Source: Bugulina stolonifera (Eukaryota; Bryozoa; Gymnolaemata; Cheilostomatida; Bugulidae). Taken from it: a DNA stretch of 64,000 nt. The position numbers and the translations under genes are program-made. Below, piece after piece: positions 49,975-63,971 of the stretch. Below the pieces are notes generated by a model, which made no database searches, was not told the origin of the DNA, and saw only the letters and a program-made list of their open reading frames with translations. The stretch covers positions 21,702,298-21,766,297 of the forward strand of contig OW285189.1 in the NCBI GenBank assembly GCA_935421135.1, read 5' to 3'. How positions within the stretch are numbered: position 1 is the stretch's first letter; every line of letters starts with the position of its first letter.

Positions 49975-52425
49975 AGACTCGGTTGGGTCGTATTGTGATC
50001 CTACAGTATGTTATTATAACTTGGGTTGGTTATATATTTGGTCATATATAAACATACCTTTTCTAAAGCAGAGAAGATAAGTTTTCTCTCCTATGGTAAT
50101 ATGTATTTGACTTACTAAAATTACTGTTACTCAAGTATACAGAACATTACTGTTATTGCATTCAATTGAAACGCCAGACAAGACAAGTAAATAAAAAGTA
50201 TAATATGTATTTAGAGTGAACTACATGTATTTTTCTGATCTCCAATGTATCATGTAAAGCATATTTTATTTCTGATGGATTCAAGATCAATGTATTTTAT
50301 CTGAAGCGTGCTAAATGAAAAATAATAGTAGTTCACATATTATTATTATTAAAGAGTAGGATAATTAAATGCTATAGTTTTACCATATGGTCTAACATGA
50401 AGCTTTAATATAAATTACTGTATCAAAATAAAATGAAATATGTGTATAAACATGTCAAGTTGTAAAATGTACGTTTTACATGCAGAATGGGTTTAATCAT
50501 ACAGCCATTCCACTTGTGAACTTGGTCCATCAAACAAATTGAAGTTAATTGCCCCCTTAGGAGACAGTGGCATGAAGCTCGGTAAAGCCTCATCACAGAA
50601 AATAACATTTCTACTAGCTATCTTAGAATAAGCATAGTGAATTTACAGCACCAGCACAGCACCCACTATGGCAGAGGAGTCTAAAATAACATCAGCTATA
50701 TAATGTATTGATATATTGTGAATAGAAGCTACCCTCTCCCTATTAGGAAGAAACTAAATTGAGAGGGGACAACTTCGATTGGCCGTTGAAGTTGAGTTTA
50801 GTAATCTTTTTGTTATCTAAGAATATAAACTGATAAGATGGTTGTGACAGTGTACATGTATGTGGTAGTAGTGGTGAGTATGACAGTGTGTGGTATATTT
50901 GGCTGATATACAATGAAATCACTGCACTGATTAGTTTAGACATAGACTTGTAGACTTGTGTTATGTGCTGCCCAGTCTAACAGAACTCCCAACAATAGAA
51001 AAGTTAAAGCGCAAGTAGAAATACCCTCTAATTGTTGTTATTATAATGGTCATGACTATCATATTCATTCATAGCTAATAAAGGATTAAAAGGAGATAAA
51101 ACTAAGTTTGGTAAGTTCCATGAACAGTGATTGGATTTATTATAATTCCAGTAATTTGTATTCTATTTACAGGTGTACAAGGAGTGTGTAATGTACAGTA
51201 TTGGTAGCTGGATATCATAATTATATTTGATAACAAATTCGCATGTCTCCAAGTTGTAATGGCCCACACTTACAGGCTACAGCATACCTATAAACATAAA
51301 AGTTTACTAATACATTTATTTGTCCAAGTAGTCATAATTGCTGCCATCCAAACAAAGTGGCATGTAATGTTATCGCACCAGATGGGATTAAGTGCTGCTT
51401 GAACAGTGTCTTATGGTTATTGGTTGTATCTACATATATATGTATTTAACTGTATTTAGCTTCAGGTTTCAAGTCTTTTGGCCCTCTATCATATTATAGA
51501 CAGTTATACATGTGACTAGTCCGTTTTTGATCGGATAAATCCCTGCATTAGAACTAGACAACATGATTTAGGCTCAGGTGAAGTTTTGGAATCGAAGCCT
51601 GGACCTTGGCACTTTCTGATGATAAGATAATTTATACCCAACGGTTTAATTGTGAATAATGCCGATATATACACATGTACAGCTGTGCATAGTATAGAAT
51701 TTCTAGATGTTAAAAAATAGCTGCTCATGGAGGCATTTTGCTCCTCTAAATTCGTAACAAGAATTGTCATATACATGTATATTATAATGTAAGTTGTCTG
51801 CTCTTACCCTAAACTCCAACCACAATATAATATATAGAATTATCTTAGCACTTGGCATAGAGATAATAACATAACAAGCAAGCTATAATATTTTGTGTTT
51901 CACATACACAAATAATACAATGTGTGATGTATTATGCATATTGATTATTAGAAATAATTTGACATAATTATGCACACTTTTTATATTTAAAGCTATATTC
52001 TAAAACTTTAAATTTCCTGGCTTTTGGCTTCACATTATTTATAATCATGTAGGCTAGCCCCTAGACCAGTGGGCTTAGGCAGCAGGGTAGCCATTGGATC
52101 ATTATCACCTTACTGTTACATATAGCCTTCCTCCTCAATACAATACAGTGATGCAATCGATCATGATGCCACTGTTATTTACCAATCAATAGCAGTGGGG
52201 TGATGGTCATTAAAACAAAAGGTGGTTTTTATTAGCTATATTTGTATTAGTAAAGTAATTTATGCTGTGCACTAGAGCTTGTATTTGAATTTCTTATCAA
52301 CATATTCTCAATTACAGCCACTTAAAGTATCCACCAATCACCTGTCTAAATAAGTCATTAACAATACTGCAATAATGCATCCGCCATAAAGTATTTCCAA
52401 CAAAATCTACACTGGATTCACAAGG
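49975..52425. other. Intergenic between sulfotransferase copies
   Basis: AT-rich with no supported gene. One arm of the GAAGTTGTC palindrome family is at 50758-50776. Confidence 0.45.
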
Positions 52426-55100
52426 ATGAGAGGTGTTGCAGCCAGGATATTTAAGCATAAAAAACTGTCTATATTGGCCATACTAGCAATGGTAATGCTA
52501 GCACACAGGGCGAACGTAAGTAAAACATTTACCTATCAAACTAATGTTACCTGTTATTGACTGTAATGTTTGGAATTATCCTTAGTAGTACATATTATTA
52601 TGTACATACAAGCATATAAGTACATATAAGCTTTTCAGGACTTTTTTCTTCTATTTTTATATTTCACGTACAATATATTACGCTGATATCTTGTAGACGT
52701 GTATACCAGACTATTATCTTACCATGTACATGTACAGTGTATATCTGCAATACATGCAGTTTACTCCAGTCGATGATCAGCACAATTTTCAGTACTGATT
52801 TGTCTCAAATATACTCAAATATTGTATTTTACAGGCTAGATTTATGTACATAGCATTAATTGTAAAACAACAGTGTTGTTTTCTACTATCTATGGGTTAA
52901 TTGTGATCATTTAGCTTAGTACAGTCACACTTTGACTTACTCACTCACTTGTTGGCTATCTTCAATTCAGTGTGCATGTGAGACAGAAGTTCTATTTATC
53001 TCAGATCACTGAAAGAAGTAAAGTACCACTGAGCAAACTCCGTCTTATTGTGGGATATGTCAAACCTAAATATGAATCCAGTGTGGCCATGTTAGATCGT
53101 AGCAGAAGAATAGCTGAGATATGTTCACAGTGGCCATACAACAATACCAGGTAAAGTACAGGAGATATTCATGCTACAAACACAGGTCAGACAGGCAGTC
53201 CTATCAAAACCTTGTAATAATAAGACATTTTCCTATACAGGAAGTACGTAGGAGTTGGTAAGAGTATTGTATCTACAGTTGGTAATGGAGTCTTGTACTG
53301 TCCAGTTCCGAAAGCAGCATGGTCAACATGGAAACGGTTGTTCTACAGAGAAGTCGGAGTGGAACATTTGATGACGGATTTATCTCAGTAAGTTGCTGCA
53401 ATGCATGCTCAATACTATAAAGACATGGAAAAAATAATAGAATGAGCGAATCTGTCTGGAACATGGGCCTTTCTGTTCACACAGTTTCACATACTTGTGC
53501 ATGTAAGACTATACAGAGATGGAAATCAGGTACTAGACGCTGAAAGTTCTAAATATTGCATGAGAATGTGGATGTAGGCAATGAGGTCCTCTGGCTGGTT
53601 TCCCTCTAATCCACTCATAACTTGTACAACTTTAGGGTCTCAGGTGTGAGATTTGAATGACGGGGTTCATATTATCATCATTGTTTATGTATACATGCTG
53701 CATACCTGTGCATATTGGTCAGCCACACTCCCAGTGGTCCCAAGAATCCAGGGCCTAGGCTCTTCCAATTCCTAGTAAAATCGGGAGAGGACGACTTCTA
53801 ATTAGAACCGATAGCTTGCAGAAATGACATGTTTTTTTGCGAAGTAATTTGTAGAACAGGTTTACAAACAATACTGATGGTTTATTGTGAAAAACATTTG
53901 TTATAATACCATAAAATATGTGCCTGAATCAGATCCATTTGTTCCTGTTCCAAATTTGTTTCATGGTATGGTGGACCTCACCAAGGAGTGAGAGGGGTGG
54001 ACCAATCCCAAAACAAGTTTGCAACAGCAAATAAATGTAGATTTTATCAATACAAATGTTTTATAATCTGCTCATTTCATAAACTCTTAGAACTTACACC
54101 AGTGTTATGCTTTATGATAATACCATATTCTGATAACAATGGTAACCCATTTTAAGTGTTGTTAATAGAAGTAGCCAACTCAAGCCATTGTGTAATTGTA
54201 GCACAGGTTATAACAGTCAGTGGAAGAAAGCAGGACTTAGAGTTATGAAGAATGGAATTACTGCTCACTATAAGTTCAAACTTGTATTCACCAGGTATAA
54301 ACGATAGTTCACATCATACCTTGCAGCTTCAGGTCCAGTTGAAATAGCCTATGCACTGCCTCAAATTGTAGGTGCAGTGTACCCACCTCATTGTTCCACC
54401 TCTAACCCCGGTGCATAGACCATAGTCTATACAAAAGACAGTTGGGCTGACATATACCATTAAGATGGAACTAATAAAATTCCTAGTCATGGAGATTGTT
54501 GATATACATGTAATATAGTATAGTATTAATTTTATACCACAAAATGTCAATTGACACAAAAACCATTACTCAGATTTGTTTCTTTGATTTTCTTTATACA
54601 GGAACCCATATGACAGATTGCTATCAGCATATAAGGACAAAGCACTCAAGGACAATGGTAGATATGTGAGAAACCTGAAAAGACCTTGTCAGAAAGTAAA
54701 CGAGCCTCCATTACCAGCTCTAACATTTCCACAGTTTGTAAAATGTATTATACAAGATGCATATAAGAACCAAAACGATACATCTGTGTTTGGGACAGGA
54801 GGTACTATGGACTACCACTGGAGACCTCAGACTCTACTGTGTAACTTTTGTGAATCTAATTATAATATTATTGGACGGATGGAACATATAGATGAAGACC
54901 TTGTGGAAGCCTTAAGGAAATTGCGAATGAACACTACGTTAGTGAAAGAAAATGTATCACGGTCCAACAAGACTAAACATGATTCACTTGCTTATTGGTA
55001 CAACCAACTTGATTCTAATTTGCTGGATGAAATTAAGAAGCTTTATTCACACGATTTTACGATTCTAGGGTATGACCCTAGACCACCTTCTGCTGTATAG
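52426..55100 (+). CDS. Golgi carbohydrate sulfotransferase, copy 2 (5 exons, 324 aa)
   Basis: Exons 52426-52515, 53005-53150, 53241-53387, 54202-54294, 54602-55100. Exon sizes and phases equal copy 1 except for small differences in the first and last exon. A type II membrane anchor lies at about residues 13-26; PKAAWSTWKR is at 102-111 and RNPYDRLLSAY at 159-169, so both PAPS-binding motifs are present. It differs from copy 1 in the 3'-phosphate motif (Asp for Gly) and in the stretch between residues about 170 and 200. The central part of the last exon is almost identical to copy 1 at the DNA level, while introns are unrelated. By family it sulfates Golgi glycans; divergence near the substrate side may mean a different acceptor, which is inference. 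Confidence 0.88.
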
Positions 55101-56029
55101 TAAGACTTGCTATTACTATGTTAATATTATTGATTAATGCTGTTATACTATAAGTTATAACACAATCCTACCAATAGAAATACCAACATAATTGGTAATC
55201 ACGCTTGGGCATTACAAATTATACGGAAAAATGGCTGGAATAAAAACAGTGCAAATGAACAGTTAGGTATTTCAGCCAGAAACCTACTTGATGCCTAATG
55301 CTCCAGTTACTAGAAACCTGAAAAAGCAGTTGGTGATAATAATAATATACATGTAAACTGCAGTGGTGTTGTGAAGCCCCAACTGGAGCATAAAATTTGG
55401 TTCTCAATTTCGGGTCTGTTCCCAAAGCCTAGGACAGAGTGTATATGTCTTCAATGCAAAACCTGTTGATAACATTGGAAAGAGCATGTTTTCAGCATTA
55501 TGATGATGGCTAAAGTACATTGTGCACTGTAGCTAACTCACAAGCTATTGATAATCTTTAGAAGTTGTCTTCTCTCAATTTCAAGAGAGGACAACTTTTC
55601 ATAATTATCAATTGCTTACGGGTGCCCAAAAGTTTTGCAGTTGTCCGCCCTTAATTTATTTTCTTTGGAAGACAACTCCCGAGAAAAAGATAAATCACGA
55701 GTAGACGACTTCAAAAAATAAATAGTACGACAGCCCAAACAGGAGCCGTTTATAAACAGCTCTGGCTCAAACCTACAGTTATTATGGTTACTATTATCTT
55801 GCTCACAAAGTCACAAGCTTATGATCAGCTTAAAGAAATTGCACAGACTCTCATGTTCATATTAATCCATCAGTCGTTAAAACCAGCATATAAACACTAA
55901 GCTATCCTCTGGTGAAACCAGCAACATTTTTCTCCTCTCTGTATGCATATTCCATCTGTTGCAATCATATTGTTTTAGCTTTATAATTTCTTTATGCTAG
56001 ACAAGACAGATAGAATTCATTTACAGATA
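55101..56029. other. Convergent intergenic region
   Basis: Lies between sulfotransferase copy 2 (+) and RPS23 (-). It carries a compact hairpin of the GAAGTTGTC family (55561-55600) and a looser one at about 55637-55685. No gene. Confidence 0.5.
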
Positions 56030-56035
56030 TTTATT
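56030..56035 (-). terminator. RPS23 poly(A) signal
   Basis: AATAAA on the minus strand, 33 bp after the RPS23 stop codon. Confidence 0.75.
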
Positions 56036-56067
56036 TCATAAGTAACATTAAACTTCGTACAGCAAAC

Positions 56068-57537
<1,470 letters not shown>

Positions 57538-57701
57538 GATGGCGGATACCAGGTGAAAAAGAAAGTCACGTGACAGGATGCGGAAACGAGGAAAATTGAT
57601 CACATGATATTTTATAGATTTATTCAAGCCAATTCTGCTTAGATTGGATTTAGTGTAGTGTAGAAAAAGTTCCTATTTGTGCAATTACTTTCAGGTCTAG
57701 G
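57538..57701. promoter_or_regulatory. Bidirectional RPS23/ATP6AP1 promoter with CLEAR box
   Basis: The interval between the two start codons is 164 bp and must hold both promoters. GTCACGTGAC, a perfect 10-bp palindrome matching the CLEAR/E-box consensus bound by TFEB/MITF-type factors in vertebrates, lies at 57565-57574. On the RPS23 side, CTTTCTTTTTCACC (minus strand, 57565-57552) looks like a 5' TOP start. Site identity is seen; binding is inferred. Confidence 0.7.
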
Positions 57702-60700
57702 ATGCTCAGCACCCTCAGTATTCTAATTTTAGCTCTTTTTCCTGTGTTTGTGGAAGGAAATGTTGGCATTCCCGTACTTTATTTCGAGGATAAATTGAGC
57801 TTGAACAAAGACAGGTATGAGGCATTCTGTTCTCTCTTTTCTAAAATTCTCTCTACTCAAAAATTCTTATTTATTTATTGCTAGTCTAAAAATAGGCAGA
57901 AATAGAAAGAATAAGTTGTGCCTCATGGGAAGCAGTAAGAATTCATTATTTGGGCAATCTACCACAACCAGTGGTGAAAAGAAAAGTATCTTTGTATTTC
58001 ATCTATGCTGGTGAACATGATTTATAGTTATTCATTGGTCTCATGTGGTTGTGTTGTAATATTTTATTAGGCAAATGGAAACTTTCATTTCCAGGTTTCT
58101 ATATAGATAGTCATAGTTCTAAAACAGAAGCTGTTTAAAATGTGGAGCATAGCTCTTACTAATAGTTATAGTAATAAGTCTAGTCTTGGAACCTAGTTTA
58201 GATTGGTCGTTGGTGCTCTGTTGTCCTAAGTTCTGCATGACCATGATGCACGAAGGGCAGAATTTGACTCGTTGGGGGTACCTAACCTTCATGGGAAGAA
58301 GAACCCGTCCTGTCTTTCGGCGGGTTAGCCTTTCCAGGCGTCAGAGGGACCTAGTTCCTCTGACTCTGATACCATGCATTAAACTTAGTTGTTGGACCTT
58401 TACACAGTGAGTGTCTACTTTTTTAATTCTTTGATTAATCATCTATGTAATTATAATCTGTCAGCATCTCTAAACCACGGGCTGGACACACCATACCAAC
58501 TAAGGAATTCACTAATCTCGTTACCGGAGTGACTAAGACAGATATATCCATAGTATTTCTACAAGATGAGGCAAGTGAACTCATGTTTATCTACAACAGC
58601 AGCCTAATTGTTTGCTTGTACATGATGGTGCATAGGCCTAGGCCTACATGTTGATCAAATCTGTGTTGACAATAAAGAAGGTCCTCAGCTGTACTGTGTC
58701 AACACGTATTGAATCTTTTTTAACATTGTTGTTGCAAAGAAATTTGACTGTAACTGCTGGAGTTTTGTCAGAAGTGAAGGTTGTTGTTGTGGACTCAAAT
58801 TTTATGCCATTTAAATAGGAAATTTTATTTGATGTGTTTATGCATATTTTGATCATTTTAGTTGAGCAATAAAGACTTTCTTAGACTGGGCAATGATATG
58901 AAGAGAGGTGGTCTGTTCAAGAATTTACAGGTTCGTAAGTTTTACCAGAACTTGACTATTGGCAGTAGTTTGGCCTAATTTTATAGATTGGAAATTTCTG
59001 TATTGCATATGCGCTTGACTATGCACCTATAGTTACTCAGTGCTATTTGTCTCGAATCTGTGGTGCATTGCTTGTGTGTGTGCATACATTTATGACACAG
59101 ATCTAATCTATGGGCCATAGTTTGAATAGCTATGCCCGTGTATGATCAGCGTATTAACTCTAAAATGAACCTTTCGTGACTCTACAATATTATATTTTAC
59201 AGAGGTATTCTGCAAGAGAGACATCTGTGCTGTTTCCTTCAGTCAAAACTCCATTACATGCTCTCACAGCTCAGCATCACAGATATAATGAGCAGATTGA
59301 GTTGAAAGATGTCACTGAAGTGATGCCAATCCTCACTAAAACTCCTCTGCAGAAAGACACCTCACTCATTGTACACCTCAAACCAACAGCAGATGAAGCC
59401 ACTAGTTCTCAGGCTATTAAACAAAACGGTATTTTTAGGCTTAACTAACTATATTACATGATTCATGAATTTACTCCCTCAGCATTTTTTCTGTGTTCAT
59501 ATTTTTAAAGTAATTCGGAAACTGTTGGGTGTTTTACTTATTTCTAAAGCCTAATTTTTCCTGATGAAATTGGTGTAGTCAATGCTAAAGAGTAGTCATT
59601 AATAAATGAATGATTATTCTAAGAACAGGTTTATTTGATATTTTTGTTGTTTGGAGTTATGGGCTCTCAAAAATAGGAAACCAAGTTTTCTCATCATTTT
59701 TGGGTTCCTACACCATAAATTCATAAAATCTCATGCATCTTGTTCTATTATTTATTATACTGGTTATTGTATTGTATGGCTTGCAGATGAACTTATTGGT
59801 AAGGTTATGGAATTGGTAGAGAAGTCAGGGCTGTCTTATGCTGCCTTCTTCACTGGTAAAAGTCACAGGGTAAGTACCACTAATACTTCTATTGTACTCT
59901 ACTGTTACATACAGCACACAGGTTGAGTATCATCAGCACTCATACTTATCACAAATTATAATATAAAGAGAGAGGACAACTTTGCGTTTTAATTAACAAG
60001 TGCATAATATTGCATGTAATGCAATTACCTGATAGTGATGACAGTTCCACACTTTAAAGAACTCATATGCCCGGAAACCAATCTGTCTATTTTTGTACAG
60101 TAAACTATATTGAAATGTATATGCCATACCATGCAAAAATATTTGTAAACATAGGGTATGTATTTTGCAAAACATGAGAGTCTATCAGATAGTACATGTA
60201 ATTTATTGCAATGTGTCTGGTGAGGATATACTACAGTCATGTTAATAACACGGTGATTGATTTCCAACAGAGAGCTCATGAAGCAGTTGTAGTGCAGGGA
60301 ACAGGTAGACATTTACTACAGACTGAAGAGGAGTCGGCTAGTGCTAGTAATAGTACCATATTCTACAATAGTACATCCTGTATTATCTACATGGAGTCAG
60401 CTAAAGTCAATGATAAGCCTCTACCATCAGATACTCCTATTACCTGCAAAGGAAATGCAACCATGTGAGTGTGATAGTGTTGGTATTGTATTGTATTAGC
60501 ATATCCATTGTATGCGTATTTTGTGCCGCCATGTTAATGTATTTGAGTTGTGCATACAGAATGACTATCATTTCAACTAAATTATATATTTTCTGACTTC
60601 TGTATTTGTAGAGAAATGGAGATAGACTCGAAACTTCAGTAAGTATTAACATTATCACTTCCGTCAATTTCTGTTAGATACTTGTTCTTCTTGGGAGTTG

Positions 60701-61451
60701 TATGCTCAATGCCGCTTGTGCAATGCCCACAAAAGGCACTTTTCTCTGAGCCACCTCTCATGCAATAATGCAATAATGATACAAGTTAGTGGTCAACTTT
60801 TGCAAATTTTCATGCAACATTCAATATATACATTGCCTGTTAGTATTTGTCAGGTGGAATGCAAACTGTCTCCATTGTTCTTTAGGCTAACCTTCTCCAA
60901 AGATGTCTTCTCCATGTGGAACCTCGTGGATGCCAAGTTATCAGGTGATAACATTACTACAAGTTCAGATATCAGTGCTCCTATTACATTCTCCTATCAT
61001 TGTAACGATATGATCATCTTCTACGCTAACAGCACTACCCCTGTTGTACAGATAGCACGCTTACAGGTCAGTGTCATTAGTAAACCATACAGACAACATC
61101 TCTTTCATTAGAGTAGTCTGTCTTTAACATTATTTATTTTTACCATATTAGCGCTATTGTCCACAAATGCTCAGTTTGGTGTAATTTGGTTATGTAAAGG
61201 TTTGACTCTCACATAATAATTTACATTTATTTGAACAGATCCAAGTGTTTGACATAGAAAAGGAAGGAGAGTTTGGAAGTGCGTATGACTGCACAGGGTT
61301 CTTCACCATTCCTCTGTGGACAGGGCTATTCACAGCATTGTTTCTCATAGGGGCAACCATCTATGGCATGAACATGCTGAACAACATACAAACATTTGAC
61401 TTGTATGACGACCCTAAAGGCAAACCTCTTACCATCAATGTCTCAGAATAG
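57702..61451 (+). CDS. ATP6AP1: V-type ATPase accessory subunit S1 (Ac45), 403 aa
   Basis: Exons 57702-57814, 58465-58570, 58862-58930, 59203-59428, 59787-59869, 60271-60464, 60612-60638, 60886-61066, 61239-61451; continuous phase, 403 codons. The signal peptide is residues 1-19. The lumenal domain has an early FLQDELS-like motif and several N-glycosylation sequons (NST, NAT, NIT). The C-terminal part carries the family's YDCTGFFTIPLWTGLF signature (349-364), one membrane span (about 359-381) and a short cytoplasmic tail. Human Ac45 is 470 residues; the shorter length here is in the N-terminal lumenal region. Family role: assembly and sorting of the proton pump in ER, lysosome and secretory vesicles. 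The intron after 58570 starts with GC (GAG|GCAAGT). Confidence 0.93.
58180..58390. repeat. Possible old repeat in ATP6AP1 intron 1
   Basis: A block less AT-rich than the flanking intron, with an imperfect inverted segment (AACCCGTCC...GGCGGGTT). No tRNA boxes or terminal repeats seen. Composition is the only support. Confidence 0.2.
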
Positions 61452-62172
61452 CCCATCATTATTTCAACAGCCTTTTTTCTATTATTTTTAAATTTCCTTG
61501 ATAGATATATTATGTAACTAGAAGAAGCATTCAGTAAGCGTACTAATTATTGTAGACCAATCTCATTGTACAGTTGCTATAACTACGGTTCTAGTTTTAT
61601 TGTACAACAGCATCTTCAGTGTTTTGTTGTTCATTGAATAATAGTACTGTTAAAAAGTTATCATTAGACATTTATTCCATGAGAAGTATTAGGAATCAGA
61701 GGTGGTGTAGGCACTGAGGTTGTTTGTGGTATTCCAATGATTTGGGCAGTTATAATAGGTGTACAGTAGGTTTTCATCAGCGCTTTTGAAGTTCTAAGTC
61801 AAGACCAGTCAACCAGGTGTCGTGAAAAATCTCTGCCCTCACTAAATAACAATTAAAATAGGTTCAGGTTCTTGATTAGTGGCATGGCATATGCCCCCCC
61901 CCCCCCCCTTTAAAACACATAATATTTTAGAAGTTATCTACCTCTGATAGGTTGCATAAAAGGGTTGATAATTCCTGACTAGCTGCACTTGGCATTTATG
62001 ACAAAAGAAAGTACATAAAGTGAAACAATAATAATACATGGAATTAATGGTCATTAACATAATATGCCAATTATTTGAATAGTACATAGCTGTTTAACTA
62101 ATATACATGTAAGTATGTGCACAGTTGAGTTATAAATATGAGCATTAGCCAGGAGTTGTGATTACTATGTAT
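61452..62172. other. Convergent intergenic region
   Basis: 3' flank of ATP6AP1 and of the tail-anchored gene. A C-homopolymer of about 15 bases lies near 61894-61908. No gene. Confidence 0.5.
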
Positions 62173-62758
62173 TCAGTGAGTTGCTCTACCAAATATGAAA
62201 CTGAGGATAGCTACTCCAACTATAAGAAAAATATGACCACATAGGTGACTGTAGCCTCTATTGTTAGATGTATGGGTTGCTTTTAATCTTTCCAGCTCAT
62301 CTTGAATTTGTTGAATATTATGTTGATTTTCAACAATCAATTGTTTGTTAGTAGCGGTTTGCTCTATTTGGGACTCCATCAAATGGGAATTGTTTGCTTG
62401 CCACTCTTTACTTTGCTCCTGAAAGGGAAGCAACAACGTTGTTACTTGCTTTTAGTTTACAAAAAGATCATTCAGGAAGGAGACCATAGATCAATGTTTC
62501 AGGTTGCCAACGTATTTTGTTCCATTCCACATTAATTACAAAAATACATGGACATTTCCACTGCACAATGTTCACTTTGACATACAATATGTAAAACGCA
62601 TACCTCAAGACATCTGGTCGTGATTTGGAGAGATAAAACCTGTTCGTTTAGAGACTGTAACCTTTCAGACACTGCAGGAGGTGAAGTTGACCCTTGATAT
62701 ATTGTATCATATACACTGTGTCTTCTACTTGGTGTAACCACTTGGTATGGTATAACAC
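62173..62758 (-). CDS. Tail-anchored coiled-coil membrane protein (3' part)
   Basis: Two minus-strand exons, 62758-62604 and 62418-62173, joined in phase 0, give 132 residues and a stop. The upstream exon enters in phase 1 through a clear acceptor (TATTTTCAG), so at least one 5' exon is missing from this model. Order: a Ser/Pro/Arg-rich segment, then about 75 residues of Gln/Glu/Leu-rich heptad-like coiled coil, then a 20-residue hydrophobic segment (HIFLIVGVAILSFIFG) five residues from the C-terminus. That is the form of a tail-anchored protein of the ER or outer mitochondrial membrane. I do not recognise the family. The 5' exon may lie near 63100-63300, where CpG is more frequent. Confidence 0.7.
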
Positions 62759-62865
62759 CTGAAAATAACACCATCTCTATAAAAGTAAGCATAGATTACT
62801 GTTGTATCATGGTAATTGTATTGCTAGGAAGTAGAATGAGCACGAATTTTTTTATACCCACTAGA

Positions 62866-63310
62866 GCAGGGATGCCCAAACTCTTTGGTTGAAAGGGACA
62901 AATTCTAAAAGCGCATCAGAGCAAGGGACACTTAGATTTTCACGCTGAATTTATTGCGATTATTAAATGGGCAATTTGATTATGATACAAAATGAGTTAT
63001 TTTATAGTTATAACTCGCGTATTTATTGATTTGGTTTCAACCAAAGTATAACAGCAATAATCATCTACTTTTGAAGTGCACAAAAACAGAATAAAGATAG
63101 AAACAGAAACAGACTAGCAGATTTCGCTCCATTATTAGCCGCGAAATGACGGTGAAGCGAAAGGGCGTCACAAAACTGAGCACAAAACGCCCTGTTCGCC
63201 AAATATCAAGCGTGTTTAACATTTTACATTTAGCTCGCGATATTACTGACTTCTGATTGGGCAGAAAAAATTTTACTGGCGCCATTCTACACTTTAGTCT
63301 ATAAACAAAA
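62866..63310. other. hAT-like end and CpG-richer block
   Basis: CAGGGATGCCCAAACTCTTTGG at 62866-62887 resembles the start of hAT-type non-autonomous elements, but no matching inverted end was found. From about 63110 to 63290 CpG dinucleotides become common, which could be a promoter for the minus-strand tail-anchored gene or a different MITE. Confidence 0.3.
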
Positions 63311-63677
63311 ATTCCAAGTTGAATCGTTGTTATAATTATGTAATGGTACAGGACATTTGTATACGACTCCAGCTACCGGACAAAGACCTACAGCACCCTA
63401 AGTGCCTAGTAGTTGTCACAGCGCTACTCAGCTGACACTCAAACTCTCATAACTAGCTGCTCGTATACCCACATTCAATTGTATTGCATGTTAAACCATT
63501 TAATTACTGTCTATATATGTGTATTCATGTGTTTATACCCATTTCATGTTATTGTATATACTTGTACAATTATTACTAAGTCTTTTAATGCCTTTTATAC
63601 CCATGTACAGAGGCCCGACCTCTCAGAATCCATTGATATTCATTTTGTACATGAATTGGACCATTATAAGCAACTTT

Positions 63678-63971
63678 TGTAGAACCCGACCTATTTTGGG
63701 TCGGCCGTCGGGCTTCCGGCGGCCATCTTGTTGCGCAACTTCCGGACGACCTTACGTCGTCTTTTCCCGACACTACGTCAGCCGGAAGTCCTTATACTAT
63801 CTATATAAAGGGCACTGTTTTACTGTTCATTGTCTCAGTCTTCACTTGGCTTTCAATAAAGACACATCTATACTTGATACAGAGACTTTCACTTCCTTTT
63901 GTCAGGTCATTCGCTTAGCGAACCGCCTACTAGGTCGGATCACTCTCTTTCAACGTATAGTCTGAAGGTCA
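63678..63971 (+). mobile_element. Probable 5' LTR of a retrotransposon
   Basis: Begins TGTAGAACCC and can end ...GGTCA. Inside are a TATA box (TATATAAAG, 63802-63810) and an AATAAA signal (63855-63860) 45 bp later, the U3-R order of an LTR. Just after it, TGGGACCAGA at 63976-63985 could be a tRNA primer-binding site. The block has an unusual GC-rich start. The other LTR and coding region would be beyond the window, so this rests on internal signals only. Confidence 0.5.
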
